Positions 32,024 through 43,680 of a DNA stretch of 44,545 nucleotides are shown piece by piece; the first letter of the stretch is position 1; each line of letters opens with the position of its first letter. Both the position numbers and the translations under genes were made by a program. The notes under the pieces were generated by a model, which saw nothing but the letters and a program-made list of their open reading frames with translations, searched no databases and was not told where the DNA came from. Origin of the DNA: Erysipelothrix aquatica (GTDB lineage: Bacteria; Bacillota_I; Bacilli_A; Erysipelotrichales; Erysipelotrichaceae); contig NZ_WTSY02000018.1 in NCBI RefSeq assembly GCF_009828775.2, positions 1-44,545 on the forward strand, given 5' to 3'.

Positions 32024-32053
32024 TACACACTGTAAAGTAAAGAGGAAATGCGT

Positions 32054-32887
32054 ATGATCATTGTAAAAGTTATCAACAATAATCTCGTGATTTCTGAAAA
32101 TGATGACAAACAAGAAGTGATTCTTATGGGAAAAGGACTCGGCTATCAAAAAAAGATAGGCGATGTCGTAGATGAATCGACCATAGAAAAAAGATTCGTT
32201 AGTGGTGAAACAGCTAATACAAATAAATTAGTGACACTACTCGCTGAAATTCCTCATGAACAAATTGCCGTAGCAACAGAAATTATCAGTTTTGCTAAGG
32301 TATCGTTAGGGAAGACATTAAGCGATAGTATCTTCATTACGCTAACCGATCATATTAATCATGCAATTGAACGTCATCAAAATGGCTTAGCACTAAAAAA
32401 CGCACTATTGTGGGAAATTAAGCGCTTTTATAATCATGAATTCCTAATAGGAAAAGAAGCTGTAAACATTATCCACCAACGACTCAATATTACACTCAAT
32501 GAAGATGAAGCAGGGTTTATTGCCTTACACATTGTGAATGCTGAGTTGGATTTAGATCGTGTAAGTCAGGTTTCGGAAATGACTGAAGTCATTCAGAATA
32601 TTCTGAATATTGTTAAGTATTACTACAAAATTGAGTTAGACGAATACTCGTTAAATTATGAGCGGTTTGTTACCCACTTGAAATTTTTTGTACAACGATT
32701 GATGAGCGGTGTCTCATTAGAAGATGAAAACGATCAATTCATCACTATCTTGAAGGATAAGTACACAGAAGCTTACTCTTGTGCACTCAAAATTCGGGAT
32801 TACATCCTTAAGAATTTCAACCGTGATTTGACAGAGAATGAAATGATTTATCTCACGATACATATTCATCGTGTGACGACACAATAA
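32054..32887 (+). CDS. licT: BglG/LicT-type transcription antiterminator
   Basis: This is a 277-residue RNA-binding antiterminator. The N-terminal CAT domain (residues 1-55) opens with MIIVKVINNNLVI and includes MGKGLGYQKKIGD, which contacts the RAT hairpin. Two PRD domains follow. PRD1 shows its histidines in LTDHINHAIERH and IALHIVNAEL, and PRD2 in RFVTHLKFF and YLTIHIHRV, the sites phosphorylated by HPr and the sugar permease. ATG 32054 fits LicT N-termini and has AAAGAGG 9 nt before it; ATG 32048 is too close. It should allow read-through of the terminator at 32914-32950 when beta-glucosides are present. Confidence 0.93.
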   Translation: MIIVKVINNNLVISENDDKQEVILMGKGLGYQKKIGDVVDESTIEKRFVSGETANTNKLVTLLAEIPHEQIAVATEIISFAKVSLGKTLSDSIFITLTDHINHAIERHQNGLALKNALLWEIKRFYNHEFLIGKEAVNIIHQRLNITLNEDEAGFIALHIVNAELDLDRVSQVSEMTEVIQNILNIVKYYYKIELDEYSLNYERFVTHLKFFVQRLMSGVSLEDENDQFITILKDKYTEAYSCALKIRDYILKNFNRDLTENEMIYLTIHIHRVTTQ

Positions 32888-32890
32888 AAT

Positions 32891-32950
32891 AGGATTGTTA
32901 CCTTAAGAGGGCTAGACCGTTATAAATTGTAAATTTATGAGGGTCTTTTT
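32891..32950 (+). promoter_or_regulatory. RAT and overlapping terminator between licT and the PTS gene
   Basis: The RAT AGGATTGTTACC-ttaaga-GGGCTAGACC (32891-32918) shares AGACC with the 5' arm of a terminator. In it AGACC (32914-32918) pairs with GGTCT (32942-32946) and ATAAATT with AATTTAT, followed by five T residues. The two folds exclude each other: bound LicT holds the RAT and the PTS and glucosidase genes are transcribed. Confidence 0.9.
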
Positions 32951-32958
32951 ATGCTTAA

Positions 32959-34824
<1,866 letters not shown>

Positions 34825-34828
34825 GTAA

Positions 34829-36259
<1,431 letters not shown>

Positions 36260-36369
36260 ACCGATAAATTGAAACGCTCATTCTTAACTGTAGTGCATCG
36301 TATAGATGCGAAAATCAAGGGCCTATTAACCAAGACGTGTCGCAAAGAGATGTCCATACAATTAGAGTT

Positions 36370-36407
36370 AGAACCATCATCGTAGAAATATGATGATGGT
36401 TCTTTTT
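36370..36407 (+). terminator. Terminator of the beta-glucoside operon
   Basis: AGAACCATCATC and GATGATGGTTCT pair around a 9-nt loop with five T residues. It lies 110 nt after the glucosidase stop. I see no gene or clear RNA structure in 36260-36369. Confidence 0.85.
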
Positions 36408-36601
36408 GTTTCTACGGCTAACCTTTAAACCATAGTGTCTTCTCTATCTCTTATTCTGTCCAACGCTAAACCTCGAATCATGATAATCTCGTAACAACAC
36501 TAGAATATGAAGAACCATTATTTTGTACACAAACAAAGGGTAAAAAAAAGGAGATTAATCAAAATATCACACTATTTAATAAAATGTCATATGGGTCATA
36601 A

Positions 36602-36641
36602 AATCTTCATTTTGGAACATCATGAACAAAATATGAAGATT
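36602..36641. repeat. Inverted repeat upstream of the LPSTG gene
   Basis: AATCTTCATTTTG (36602-36614) and CAAAATATGAAGATT (36627-36641) are near-perfect complements around GAACATCATGAA. It is 55 nt before the surface-protein start and has no T run, so it is more like an operator or 5' RNA hairpin than a terminator. The rest of 36408-36695 is AT-rich with no recognisable gene. No convincing -35/-10 pair is found; TTGATA (36645-36650) is an isolated candidate. Confidence 0.5.
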
Positions 36642-36695
36642 AACTTGATAGTCTAAACTTATACCCACATGACCAGTGGAAGAGAGGACATAGAT

Positions 36696-39600
36696 ATGAG
36701 GAAAGTAGTGAAGAATACGCTGACAGCACTCCTTGTTATGGGAGTCGCTGCCGGATCACTTCGTGTTTATGCTGATGATAGAGGAACAACCCAACCCATA
36801 ACATCGGTAACGAAGACACAACAAGAGCAAACAGAAATACTGAATGACCCTGAATTTGAGGATATTGTGGAGGTCCCTGAGCAAAAAATTGATGCTTCAA
36901 AAGCTAATATTCAGGACGAGACGCAACAAAATAATGACATTGTGAAGCCTGTGTCGCATCAAGCTCGTGTTCAAGTGCTTGCAGATAGTCAGACATTAGA
37001 AGTTGGTAAAACAGCATCGTATCGCATTGTAGTTGGTGTTGACGGGGCAAATGAGATTATTCCTAATCTTGATCTTATAATTCAGCTACCAAACGTAGTA
37101 GATGGTACTGCAGTTCAGTTTAATCAGAACTTAGAAACCCTTGCATTACGCGACGTCATTCCAAGTTATGACGCTAATACGAATCAGTTGCATTATCACC
37201 TTACAAATCTTTCAGGTGGTTTTGATACAACCCTGATGCTTAAACTTGAAACAGAAAATGGAAGTGCCTTAAATGGTCAACAGTTATTGGTTCAAGCAAT
37301 AATTAGCGGCGATACTATTGCGGAAATAAGTAGCGACGCATCCATTGAATTAGTCGCAAATCAAAATGCTTCGATTAGTAATAAGCTGCGTGGAATTATG
37401 GTAAATGATATTCCTGTAGACCGTTCAAGTATTCGCTATTTAGATGAAGCAATTTTTGATGTGGGATTTTCAATCAATAAATTCGAAACAGGTACTGTTG
37501 CACCAGATACAACTGATATGATTCGTTTTAGTTATACCTTACCTGAGGGCGTTGATTACGTTCGTGATTCAAGTGGCAAAACACCCACAATTAATGGTAA
37601 GACAATCACATGGGAGTTCGATGCTACAACGAATGTAGATGCAGAGTATTACTTCAATGTGAACTTTAACATCATTACTAAAGTATCAGGAAACCTAACT
37701 TTATTTAGTACTGTTGATACGATTGCAGCATCGGATGTTAAGTTTATCGATGGTAGTTCGAAAAATTTCCAAACGAAAGCAAGTGTCATGATTTCACCTA
37801 ACTTTGAGTATGTTCCGGATGCACTCTTTGGTGGTGGCCCATTAACATCTGTTTTTAGTGGTCCTGCTGATAGTTTTGGTGGTGTAGGATGGATCAATAA
37901 TGATGATCCAAGTGTGACAGATGGCGCAACCTTGGGTTGGCGTTTATACTTAAGTTCATTGGATGCGACCAGTCCAATTCACGGACTCAATAGTTATGAT
38001 GCGTTCTTTATGCCAGATCAAGCATTAAACGTTACACAAATTTATACTGGAAAATTCTACCAACGTCCATCAAGTGTTTTCCCTGCGGGAATTCCAGCTG
38101 AAGAAGATGTCTTCTTTTCCTTAAGTTTCCGTTACGCTGGCGAGACGGAATGGCAACGTTCGATTGCAGAACTAAAACAAGAACGTTATTACTATGCTGA
38201 TGAAATGGGAATTGATCCAAATAGAAAAGTATCCGAGATATGGTTCCATTTCCATGATGGCGAAAACAATATCTTTGCAGACAGTGTCGATTTCGTTCAA
38301 GAGACAATGTTTAAGATTCCAACGGGATTGACAAACATGAACTTAACGGTTTTCACAACCATTGATGAAGGTTATGTTGGTCCAGTCCAATCCAATGCTG
38401 GAATTGCATACTCTGGCTGGTACCCACAAAAAGAAGACCTAACAAACTCCTATCGTACAGATCAGCAATCAAAATATGTACCTACTGATTTAAAAGACAA
38501 GTATTATTCAGATATTAACAGTCAATATGAATCACGCTTAGCACCAAAAACGGCGCAAGTTGTAACTGCACCAGAAGGAATTACCCGTTTTATTAAGTCT
38601 AATATTACGTTTAATGAAAAACAATCCAACCTCGTCAATCAAGGGGATAATTTTATCCGTCTGGAAATCAACAATGATGCAGCATCCACACAAACGATGA
38701 CGGGACCATTCTCAACATATGCGTTAGTCGATCATGGCGTTGAAATCCTTGACTTGGATACGATTACCAATGCAACGGTTACTGTTGCAGACACGAACTA
38801 TCAAAACTCAAACCGGACATTGCTGAAAATTGATTTAAATGTTGAGCGTTTAGAAATTAATCGACGCGCAATTGTAAGAATTCCGGTTCGTATCAGTGAA
38901 AATGCTCCGAATACGATCAATGTTCAAATGTTTGGTTATTTAAATGAAACGTTCTCCGTATCGGATGTTTCGAATACAGATGGCTCGTTTACAATTCGTA
39001 CAACGGATAGCCATGATTTCGATGGTGATAATGATTTCGATGAATATGTCTATTCAACCAAAAACACATTTACCTACCGTAATGCTTATGACTTTGTAGC
39101 AACAGCAACTGCTCATGATAATCTTTCAGTAACGATGCATCCGAATACCATGCAGACCTTTGATCTAACAGTCTTTAATGAAAAGGATACACCATTCTCA
39201 AGTTTAGAGTTGATTGGGGTCTTACCACGCATTAACGATACATTTGTAACAAATGATGAACATCGAAATTCAGTCTTTGACGTCTACTTAACAGGACCAA
39301 TTCGATTACCAGAAGGGTATGAGTCATTGTTTGATGTTTCTTATTCGACATCACAAGAACCGCTGATTGAAGGGGTTCTCGATATCAATACAGATCCAGA
39401 GTTGATGCCGATGACATATCCAACAGAGGTGGATGATCAACCATGGTTATCAGAATCTGAAGTGACTGATTTTGAAGCAATCAAATCATTCAAAATCAGT
39501 ATTAAAAAAGATGGCGGGTCAATTCATGAAGCATCACTACAATTTAAAATGGATGCACATATCAATGCGCCAAACCTTACAGGTGATGAAGCACTTGCAG

Positions 39601-40211
39601 ACCGTATCGCATTCTTCAGCTTTGGTATCGCAGCAAACCAATCAAACATTTTTGAAACACAATCTGTGTCGGTGATTTATGAGAAAACACCAGTATATAC
39701 GATTGCGGGTCGTGATGTTGAAATGTATTTAAGTGATGTAAATCAACTAATTGCTGATCAAACCTTTAATGATAAACTTCTTGAATCCATTAATCCAATC
39801 GTCACTAAAAATGATGAAATCGTGGTAGATCCGATGGTGGTCGCAACGATTCTTGACGAACCTGTAAATTACGCACCAGGAACGTACACAGTAAACCTGA
39901 GCTACTACGATACACTCCGTAGTGCACTCGCCGAGACAACTGTAGTCTTGACAATCTTGGATGATCCAGCTGAGCCAATCGAACCAACAGAGCCAACAGA
40001 GCCAACTGAACCAACTGAACCAACTGAACCAACTGAACCAACTGAACCAACTGAACCAACTGAACCTACAGATCCAGTCGATAAAGAAGAAACACTACCA
40101 AGTACGGGTGTTTCGGAAAACCGTATCGGTTATGCATTGGCTGTAGCGGGTCTTGGAATGAGTATTGTAGCTGGTTTAAGACGAAAACGTGAAAGAAACA
40201 CGTCCCATTAG
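36696..40211 (+). CDS. Large LPSTG wall-anchored surface protein
   Basis: This is a 1171-residue protein of unknown function. A signal peptide ends near residue 26 (RVYADD). ATG 36696 has AGAGAGGA 7 nt before it; the ATG at 36669 lacks one. An acidic and glutamine-rich segment (about 30-85) is followed by a series of beta-sandwich-like regions of the conserved-repeat type, with stretches such as VGKTASYRIVVGVDG, TDMIRFSYTLPEGVDYV, and MQTFDLTVFNEKDTPF. A D-rich segment DSHDFDGDNDFDEY near residue 775 resembles a calcium-binding loop. The EPT repeat spacer, LPSTG, hydrophobic stretch and RRKRER tail make the sorting signal. It is likely an adhesin or wall-spanning protein. A Rsp-type Erysipelothrix surface protein is possible, but I cannot confirm it. 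Confidence 0.85.
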   Translation: MRKVVKNTLTALLVMGVAAGSLRVYADDRGTTQPITSVTKTQQEQTEILNDPEFEDIVEVPEQKIDASKANIQDETQQNNDIVKPVSHQARVQVLADSQTLEVGKTASYRIVVGVDGANEIIPNLDLIIQLPNVVDGTAVQFNQNLETLALRDVIPSYDANTNQLHYHLTNLSGGFDTTLMLKLETENGSALNGQQLLVQAIISGDTIAEISSDASIELVANQNASISNKLRGIMVNDIPVDRSSIRYLDEAIFDVGFSINKFETGTVAPDTTDMIRFSYTLPEGVDYVRDSSGKTPTINGKTITWEFDATTNVDAEYYFNVNFNIITKVSGNLTLFSTVDTIAASDVKFIDGSSKNFQTKASVMISPNFEYVPDALFGGGPLTSVFSGPADSFGGVGWINNDDPSVTDGATLGWRLYLSSLDATSPIHGLNSYDAFFMPDQALNVTQIYTGKFYQRPSSVFPAGIPAEEDVFFSLSFRYAGETEWQRSIAELKQERYYYADEMGIDPNRKVSEIWFHFHDGENNIFADSVDFVQETMFKIPTGLTNMNLTVFTTIDEGYVGPVQSNAGIAYSGWYPQKEDLTNSYRTDQQSKYVPTDLKDKYYSDINSQYESRLAPKTAQVVTAPEGITRFIKSNITFNEKQSNLVNQGDNFIRLEINNDAASTQTMTGPFSTYALVDHGVEILDLDTITNATVTVADTNYQNSNRTLLKIDLNVERLEINRRAIVRIPVRISENAPNTINVQMFGYLNETFSVSDVSNTDGSFTIRTTDSHDFDGDNDFDEYVYSTKNTFTYRNAYDFVATATAHDNLSVTMHPNTMQTFDLTVFNEKDTPFSSLELIGVLPRINDTFVTNDEHRNSVFDVYLTGPIRLPEGYESLFDVSYSTSQEPLIEGVLDINTDPELMPMTYPTEVDDQPWLSESEVTDFEAIKSFKISIKKDGGSIHEASLQFKMDAHINAPNLTGDEALADRIAFFSFGIAANQSNIFETQSVSVIYEKTPVYTIAGRDVEMYLSDVNQLIADQTFNDKLLESINPIVTKNDEIVVDPMVVATILDEPVNYAPGTYTVNLSYYDTLRSALAETTVVLTILDDPAEPIEPTEPTEPTEPTEPTEPTEPTEPTEPTEPTDPVDKEETLPSTGVSENRIGYALAVAGLGMSIVAGLRRKRERNTSH
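39970..40071 (+). repeat. 9-nt tandem repeat coding an EPT spacer
   Basis: About ten units of a 9-nt sequence with consensus CCAACTGAA encode (EPT)n before the sorting signal. Several central units are exact copies, a pattern expected to change length by slippage while keeping the frame. Confidence 0.9.
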
Positions 40212-40228
40212 ATAATTTGTAGAAATAT

Positions 40229-40279
40229 ATCACCCTGAAGCAATCGTGTCTTATATGCAGACCGTTGCTTTAGGGTGAT
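40229..40279 (+). other. Long intergenic hairpin between the LPSTG and lipoprotein genes
   Basis: ATCACCCTGAAGCAA (40229-40243) pairs with TTGCTTTAGGGTGAT (40265-40279) over 15 bp with one G-U pair, around a 21-nt loop. No T tract follows; the lipoprotein ribosome site AGAGGAGG begins 10 nt later. It may be a weak terminator, a processing site or a structure that insulates the two messages. Confidence 0.6.
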
Positions 40280-40299
40280 TGTATGAAAGAGGAGGCAAT

Positions 40300-40902
40300 A
40301 TGAAGAAAAAAGCAGGGTGGATACTTGCCCTAATGATGTTTGTGCTTATTGGATGTACTTCCAAAAATGTTGGGTACGCCATCGCGGAAAGCATGAATAC
40401 AGATGACTTACGTACAATTCTTAACGATAGTTCGATAACACCTAATGTTGGAATTCTTGATACAGAATCACTTCAAGATGTCTATGAAGAACTGGCATTT
40501 GAAATCGACAGTTTCAACCGTGAATTACAACTCATGGAAAGTGAGGATTTCGATGAACTTGAGGGTGAATTATTGCAAGATGTATTTGCTACACTAGCAA
40601 TATATGCACAAACGATTGTTGATTTGATGGATGAAGACACAGCGTTCAATGCGTATTATCTTGGCGATGATCGAGATGTGGAATCGATTTACGGGATTTC
40701 AGTACTCGTCTTCTCTAAGCCCATCAATATCGATTCGGAATTGGTTGAGTTTATGAATGAACTTGCCAACGAGGAGATTGGCGAAGCAGTGTATGTCAAT
40801 GACAAGATTTTAGTGATTGCAGAGTCTGATTATATTTCGGACATCGATCAATTCTTAAAATTGGCGGAGCAAGCTGTCACCAAACATGTGAAGGCATCAT
40901 AA
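40300..40902 (+). CDS. Lipoprotein, paralog of 43082-43660
   Basis: This is a 200-residue lipoprotein of unknown function. The lipobox is VLIGC (about C18). The mature part is acidic and mostly helical. It aligns along its length with the protein at 43082: AxSMNTD, NVGILDxxSxxDxYxE, YLGDD...SIxGxxVL, then NExAxEEIGEAVYV and a closing helix. ATG 40300 has GGAGG 7 nt before it. It follows the LPSTG gene with no clear terminator, only a hairpin, so it may be partly co-transcribed. Confidence 0.8.
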   Translation: MKKKAGWILALMMFVLIGCTSKNVGYAIAESMNTDDLRTILNDSSITPNVGILDTESLQDVYEELAFEIDSFNRELQLMESEDFDELEGELLQDVFATLAIYAQTIVDLMDEDTAFNAYYLGDDRDVESIYGISVLVFSKPINIDSELVEFMNELANEEIGEAVYVNDKILVIAESDYISDIDQFLKLAEQAVTKHVKAS

Positions 40903-40929
40903 ACCCCATTCGTATCAAATAATATTCTT

Positions 40930-40957
40930 AAAAAAGATGCGATTACGCGTCTTTTTC
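40930..40957 (+). terminator. Terminator after the lipoprotein gene
   Basis: AAAAAGATGCG and CGCGTCTTTTT pair (one G-U) around a 4-nt loop, followed by T residues. Confidence 0.8.
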
Positions 40958-41003
40958 TTTGCAGTTACTTCAAGGGAAACCTCAAATGATGTGCTTTCTG
41001 CTA

Positions 41004-41012
41004 TGCTATACT
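41004..41012 (+). promoter_or_regulatory. Extended -10 promoter of the membrane protein gene
   Basis: TG-C-TATACT is an extended -10, 67 nt before the start codon. No clear -35 is found. Confidence 0.45.
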
Positions 41013-41078
41013 TAACTTGCCGCTTGCGTAATGGTTCAAAGCATGCTGAAGTGTACAGATTAATGGGGGAACGAAACA

Positions 41079-41651
41079 ATGGGGTTTTTAGTGAGTATCG
41101 GGATATTAGTTCTATTTATTATTGTGATAAGTATGTTATTTAACGGTGTTGTATTGGGAGTGCATTCTTTAATCTTAAATAATGAATTGGTGGAAGATTT
41201 GGCGAATAAATTGAATCGTTTTGTGAGTTCTCGCAAACACCTCATCAGTTTTAGTCTTTTGGTGTTGTCTGGATTTGGGGTACGCCAAGTGACCATTTAC
41301 TATCTGTTTTCAGGTGTATATTTCTGGTTTGTTATTTTTACTTTTGGACTTCTGTTGCCACTCTATATTGCGCCTATTAGTGCAATGTTCCTCCCTAATG
41401 TAAAAAAAGAGTATAAATATTGGAGTTGGTTTTCCAAGTTTTATTGGAACGTCATTGGTTCAAGTTCGTTATTGTGGGGTTTACTGATGCTAATCGACAC
41501 GAGTACTAAGATATATGCGGACGAAAGTGGTGGAACATTTCACTATGGCAATCACAGTTTAAAAATACTTGGAGGCCTGTGTCTTATCATAGTGTCAATG
41601 TATGTTGCAACGTCACTGGCGGGGCGTAAACGGACTGCATCTCAGCATTAA
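41079..41651 (+). CDS. Integral membrane protein of unknown function
   Basis: This is a 190-residue protein with about five hydrophobic segments (residues 3-30, 55-72, 78-105, 125-140 and 165-183). I recognise no family. GGGGGA lies before ATG 41079. It is a single gene between its own promoter and a shared terminator. Its tail meets the PadR operon. Confidence 0.65.
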   Translation: MGFLVSIGILVLFIIVISMLFNGVVLGVHSLILNNELVEDLANKLNRFVSSRKHLISFSLLVLSGFGVRQVTIYYLFSGVYFWFVIFTFGLLLPLYIAPISAMFLPNVKKEYKYWSWFSKFYWNVIGSSSLLWGLLMLIDTSTKIYADESGGTFHYGNHSLKILGGLCLIIVSMYVATSLAGRKRTASQH

Positions 41652-41683
41652 AAAAGTAGACAGAATATTTCTGTCTACTTTTA
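41650..41683. terminator. Bidirectional terminator
   Basis: AAAAGTAGACAGAA and TTCTGTCTACTTTT pair perfectly around a 3-nt loop. It separates the plus-strand membrane protein from the minus-strand PadR operon, with tracts suited to both directions. Confidence 0.85.
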
Positions 41684-41699
41684 ATTATGATAATGTAGG

Positions 41700-42608
41700 C
41701 TACTCAGCTTTGGTGAAGATAGCTTCAATCAAGGTCATGAGAAGGGCAACGACAGGAAACATAATCCATCCTATCGCAAAGAAATCGTGATTCATGAGTC
41801 CAATCCCGACATAGACCATTGCTGTTAGTCCCATGAGTGCACCTGTAATCTTACCGAATTTCTTTTCTTGTGCGGTTGTGTGCATGGTATCACCATGATT
41901 TTCAGGATTTAAGAATCGGCTCGGCATTTCGGCTTTGATGGGCACTGAGATAAGGAAGAAAACGCCGATTGCAACAAACATCAACATTCCTACGCCAGAT
42001 AAGTTGTCATTAATGCCAAGTTCTTCCATCACAATCGTGCTAAGAACTCCCAGTAAAATTATTGCGATACCACTTGGTATTGCCGCAATCATTTGCTTTT
42101 TATAGGGTTTTTTAAAGGCGTTCACGCGTTCTCTGTCGTGGGGTGTAAGTTCAGATCCAGTGATTTCAATATTGCCTAAACGAAGCCCGTAAACGATAAA
42201 TAACGAGACACCAATAATCACTGCAGTCAAGAAGACAACATATCCGATAATTTCAAGATGCAAATACTCGAAGAGTGGAAAGAGTGCCGTTCCGACAATA
42301 ATAGTTGAGACACCACCAGCAATTGCCGTTGCAAATTTAGGAATGAACTTTAAATAGGTATCTACAGTTCTTGAATCAAACGCATCAAGAGATGGTTCTT
42401 CCAAATTGAGTGCTTCTTTTAGATCATCAATCGAACCAAATTCACCAATTACTCTTCCGATTGCGGTTGCTTCCTCCATCCCTTCCTGGCGGTACTGCTC
42501 ATATTTCGTTTCCATCGAATCTAGAATGTTGGCTTTAATGCCGAGGACTTCGTGTGTTTGAGGTAATGATTTAAACATTACGTCTACATAATCTCTAATT
42601 TGTTGCAT
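41700..42608 (-). CDS. Permease-prefix-domain membrane protein, PadR partner
   Basis: This is a 302-residue protein. The N-terminal about 80 residues are soluble and helical (MQQIRDYVDVMFKSLPQTHEVLGIKANILDSMETKY), resembling the DUF1700/permease-prefix module. Six or so membrane spans follow in three pairs. ATG 42608 has AAAGGAG on the minus strand and lies inside the end of the padR gene, a 14-nt overlap that couples translation. PadR regulators are often paired with such membrane proteins, which may sense or modulate envelope stress; function here is unknown. Longer in-frame starts would run through the ribosome site. Confidence 0.8.
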   Translation of the reverse strand: MQQIRDYVDVMFKSLPQTHEVLGIKANILDSMETKYEQYRQEGMEEATAIGRVIGEFGSIDDLKEALNLEEPSLDAFDSRTVDTYLKFIPKFATAIAGGVSTIIVGTALFPLFEYLHLEIIGYVVFLTAVIIGVSLFIVYGLRLGNIEITGSELTPHDRERVNAFKKPYKKQMIAAIPSGIAIILLGVLSTIVMEELGINDNLSGVGMLMFVAIGVFFLISVPIKAEMPSRFLNPENHGDTMHTTAQEKKFGKITGALMGLTAMVYVGIGLMNHDFFAIGWIMFPVVALLMTLIEAIFTKAE

Positions 42609-42942
42609 AATCCTTCTCCTTTGTGTTTGTAAAGATATCAATGACTTCTTTTACCAGTTCCCATTCCGCTTGCTTTTCTTTGAAGTATTGCTGACCGGCA
42701 TCGGTAATTCGGTAGTATGTACGAATGCGCCCCTTTGTTTCATCGCCTTCGTACGAGGCAATATAGTCGTTTTTTTCCAATCGCGTAAATGTTGAGTAAA
42801 GTGTTGTTTCTTTGATGACATATTTCCCTTGACTCATGGTGGCGATATTTTGTCCAATTTCATACCCGTAGGAATCCCCCTTAAGTAAGATATAGAGAAC
42901 GATCGTATCATTGTAACCACGAATAACATCACTACTAATCAT
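42595..42942 (-). CDS. PadR-family transcriptional regulator
   Basis: This is a 115-residue winged-helix repressor of the short PadR type. The core DTIVLYILLKGDSYGYEIGQ leads into the recognition helix region VIKETTLYSTFTRLEKNDYI and the wing TKGRIRTYYRITDAG. The C-terminal helix makes the dimer. The ribosome site is GGAGG on the minus strand. A strong dyad overlaps its promoter (42963-42998), so autoregulation is likely. It is co-transcribed with the membrane protein downstream. Confidence 0.92.
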   Translation of the reverse strand: MISSDVIRGYNDTIVLYILLKGDSYGYEIGQNIATMSQGKYVIKETTLYSTFTRLEKNDYIASYEGDETKGRIRTYYRITDAGQQYFKEKQAEWELVKEVIDIFTNTKEKDYATN

Positions 42943-42962
42943 GTTGGCCTCCTTTACTTCAT

Positions 42963-43011
42963 CTGTCGTAGTAATCGTAGCACAAAGTACTACGACAGGT
43001 AAAGTACTTTG
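42963..43011 (-). promoter_or_regulatory. Promoter and operator of the PadR operon
   Basis: CTGTCGTAGTA (42963-42973) and TACTACGACAG (42988-42998) are perfect 11-nt arms with 14 nt between. A second inverted pair, CAAAGTACT (42982-42990) and AGTACTTTG (43003-43011), interlocks with the first. On the minus strand an extended -10, TGC-TACGAT, and a TTTACC 18 nt upstream lie within the dyads, so a bound PadR dimer would cover the promoter. Confidence 0.7.
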
Positions 43012-43058
43012 GGGAAATTAGTGATAAAAGGTGCAAAAAGAGGCTGTTTACGATAGAA

Positions 43059-43064
43059 TATAAT
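43059..43064 (+). promoter_or_regulatory. -10 element of the second lipoprotein gene
   Basis: A consensus TATAAT lies 18 nt before the ATG, so the leader is very short. The PadR dyads end about 48 nt upstream of it, close to where a -35 for this gene would be, so cross-regulation is possible. Confidence 0.45.
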
Positions 43065-43081
43065 GGGAAAAGGGGAAGAAT

Positions 43082-43660
43082 ATGAAAAAATCTATTATAA
43101 GTGTCCTACTTGTGACACTCCTATTATTTGTAAGTGGTTGTACTCAAACCGGTGATAGTTATAAAATTGCCCGAACAATGAATACGGATGCATATACAGC
43201 AATTGTCGCGGATAAAGTGAAACAAAATGTGGGAATCCTTGATGGTCAATCTGTCATTGATGCCTATAAAGAAGCATCATCAAGCCTTGATGACATCTAC
43301 ATGGAGTTGGATGATGAAATGATTGAAGAAGGTTTGGATTATGTTTTCGCAGCAATGGGCTACTATTATGAAACAGTCTACCAACTACTCAGTCAAGATT
43401 CTAAATTTGAAGCCGTGTATTTGGGTGATGATTCAAACCAAAATTCAATTGACGGGGTTACAGTGCTTAAATTTACCGAAGCGCCAGAAATTGAACCAGA
43501 GCTTATCGAAATCATGAATGATATCGCACGTGAAGAAATAGGTGAAGCTGTGTATGTCCAAGGAAACTATATGGTAGTCGTGAATGCAGAATACATTAAT
43601 GATGTTGATGCATTTTTAGCACTTGCAAAAACTGGTGTTGCATCAGTAATCAAAAAATAA
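43082..43660 (+). CDS. Lipoprotein, paralog of 40300-40902
   Basis: This is a 192-residue lipoprotein. The lipobox is FVSGC (about C20). The mature domain aligns throughout with the other copy: ARTMNTD, NVGILDGQSVIDAYKE, YLGDDSNQNSIDGVTVL, then MNDIAREEIGEAVYVQGNYMVVV. It lacks about eight residues present in the other copy in the region after the first helix. The function is unknown. It has AAGGGGAAG as ribosome site, and its own -10 and terminator. Confidence 0.8.
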   Translation: MKKSIISVLLVTLLLFVSGCTQTGDSYKIARTMNTDAYTAIVADKVKQNVGILDGQSVIDAYKEASSSLDDIYMELDDEMIEEGLDYVFAAMGYYYETVYQLLSQDSKFEAVYLGDDSNQNSIDGVTVLKFTEAPEIEPELIEIMNDIAREEIGEAVYVQGNYMVVVNAEYINDVDAFLALAKTGVASVIKK

Positions 43661-43680
43661 CCTCTGTGAGGTTATTTTTT
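43653..43680. terminator. Bidirectional terminator
   Basis: AAAAATAACCTC and GAGGTTATTTTT pair around TGT. It serves the lipoprotein gene and, from the other side, the MerR gene. Confidence 0.85.

Noticed and set aside
36591-36656. 21-codon frame upstream of the LPSTG gene
   Set aside because: No ribosome site; it simply spans the inverted repeat. Too little support to call a leader peptide.
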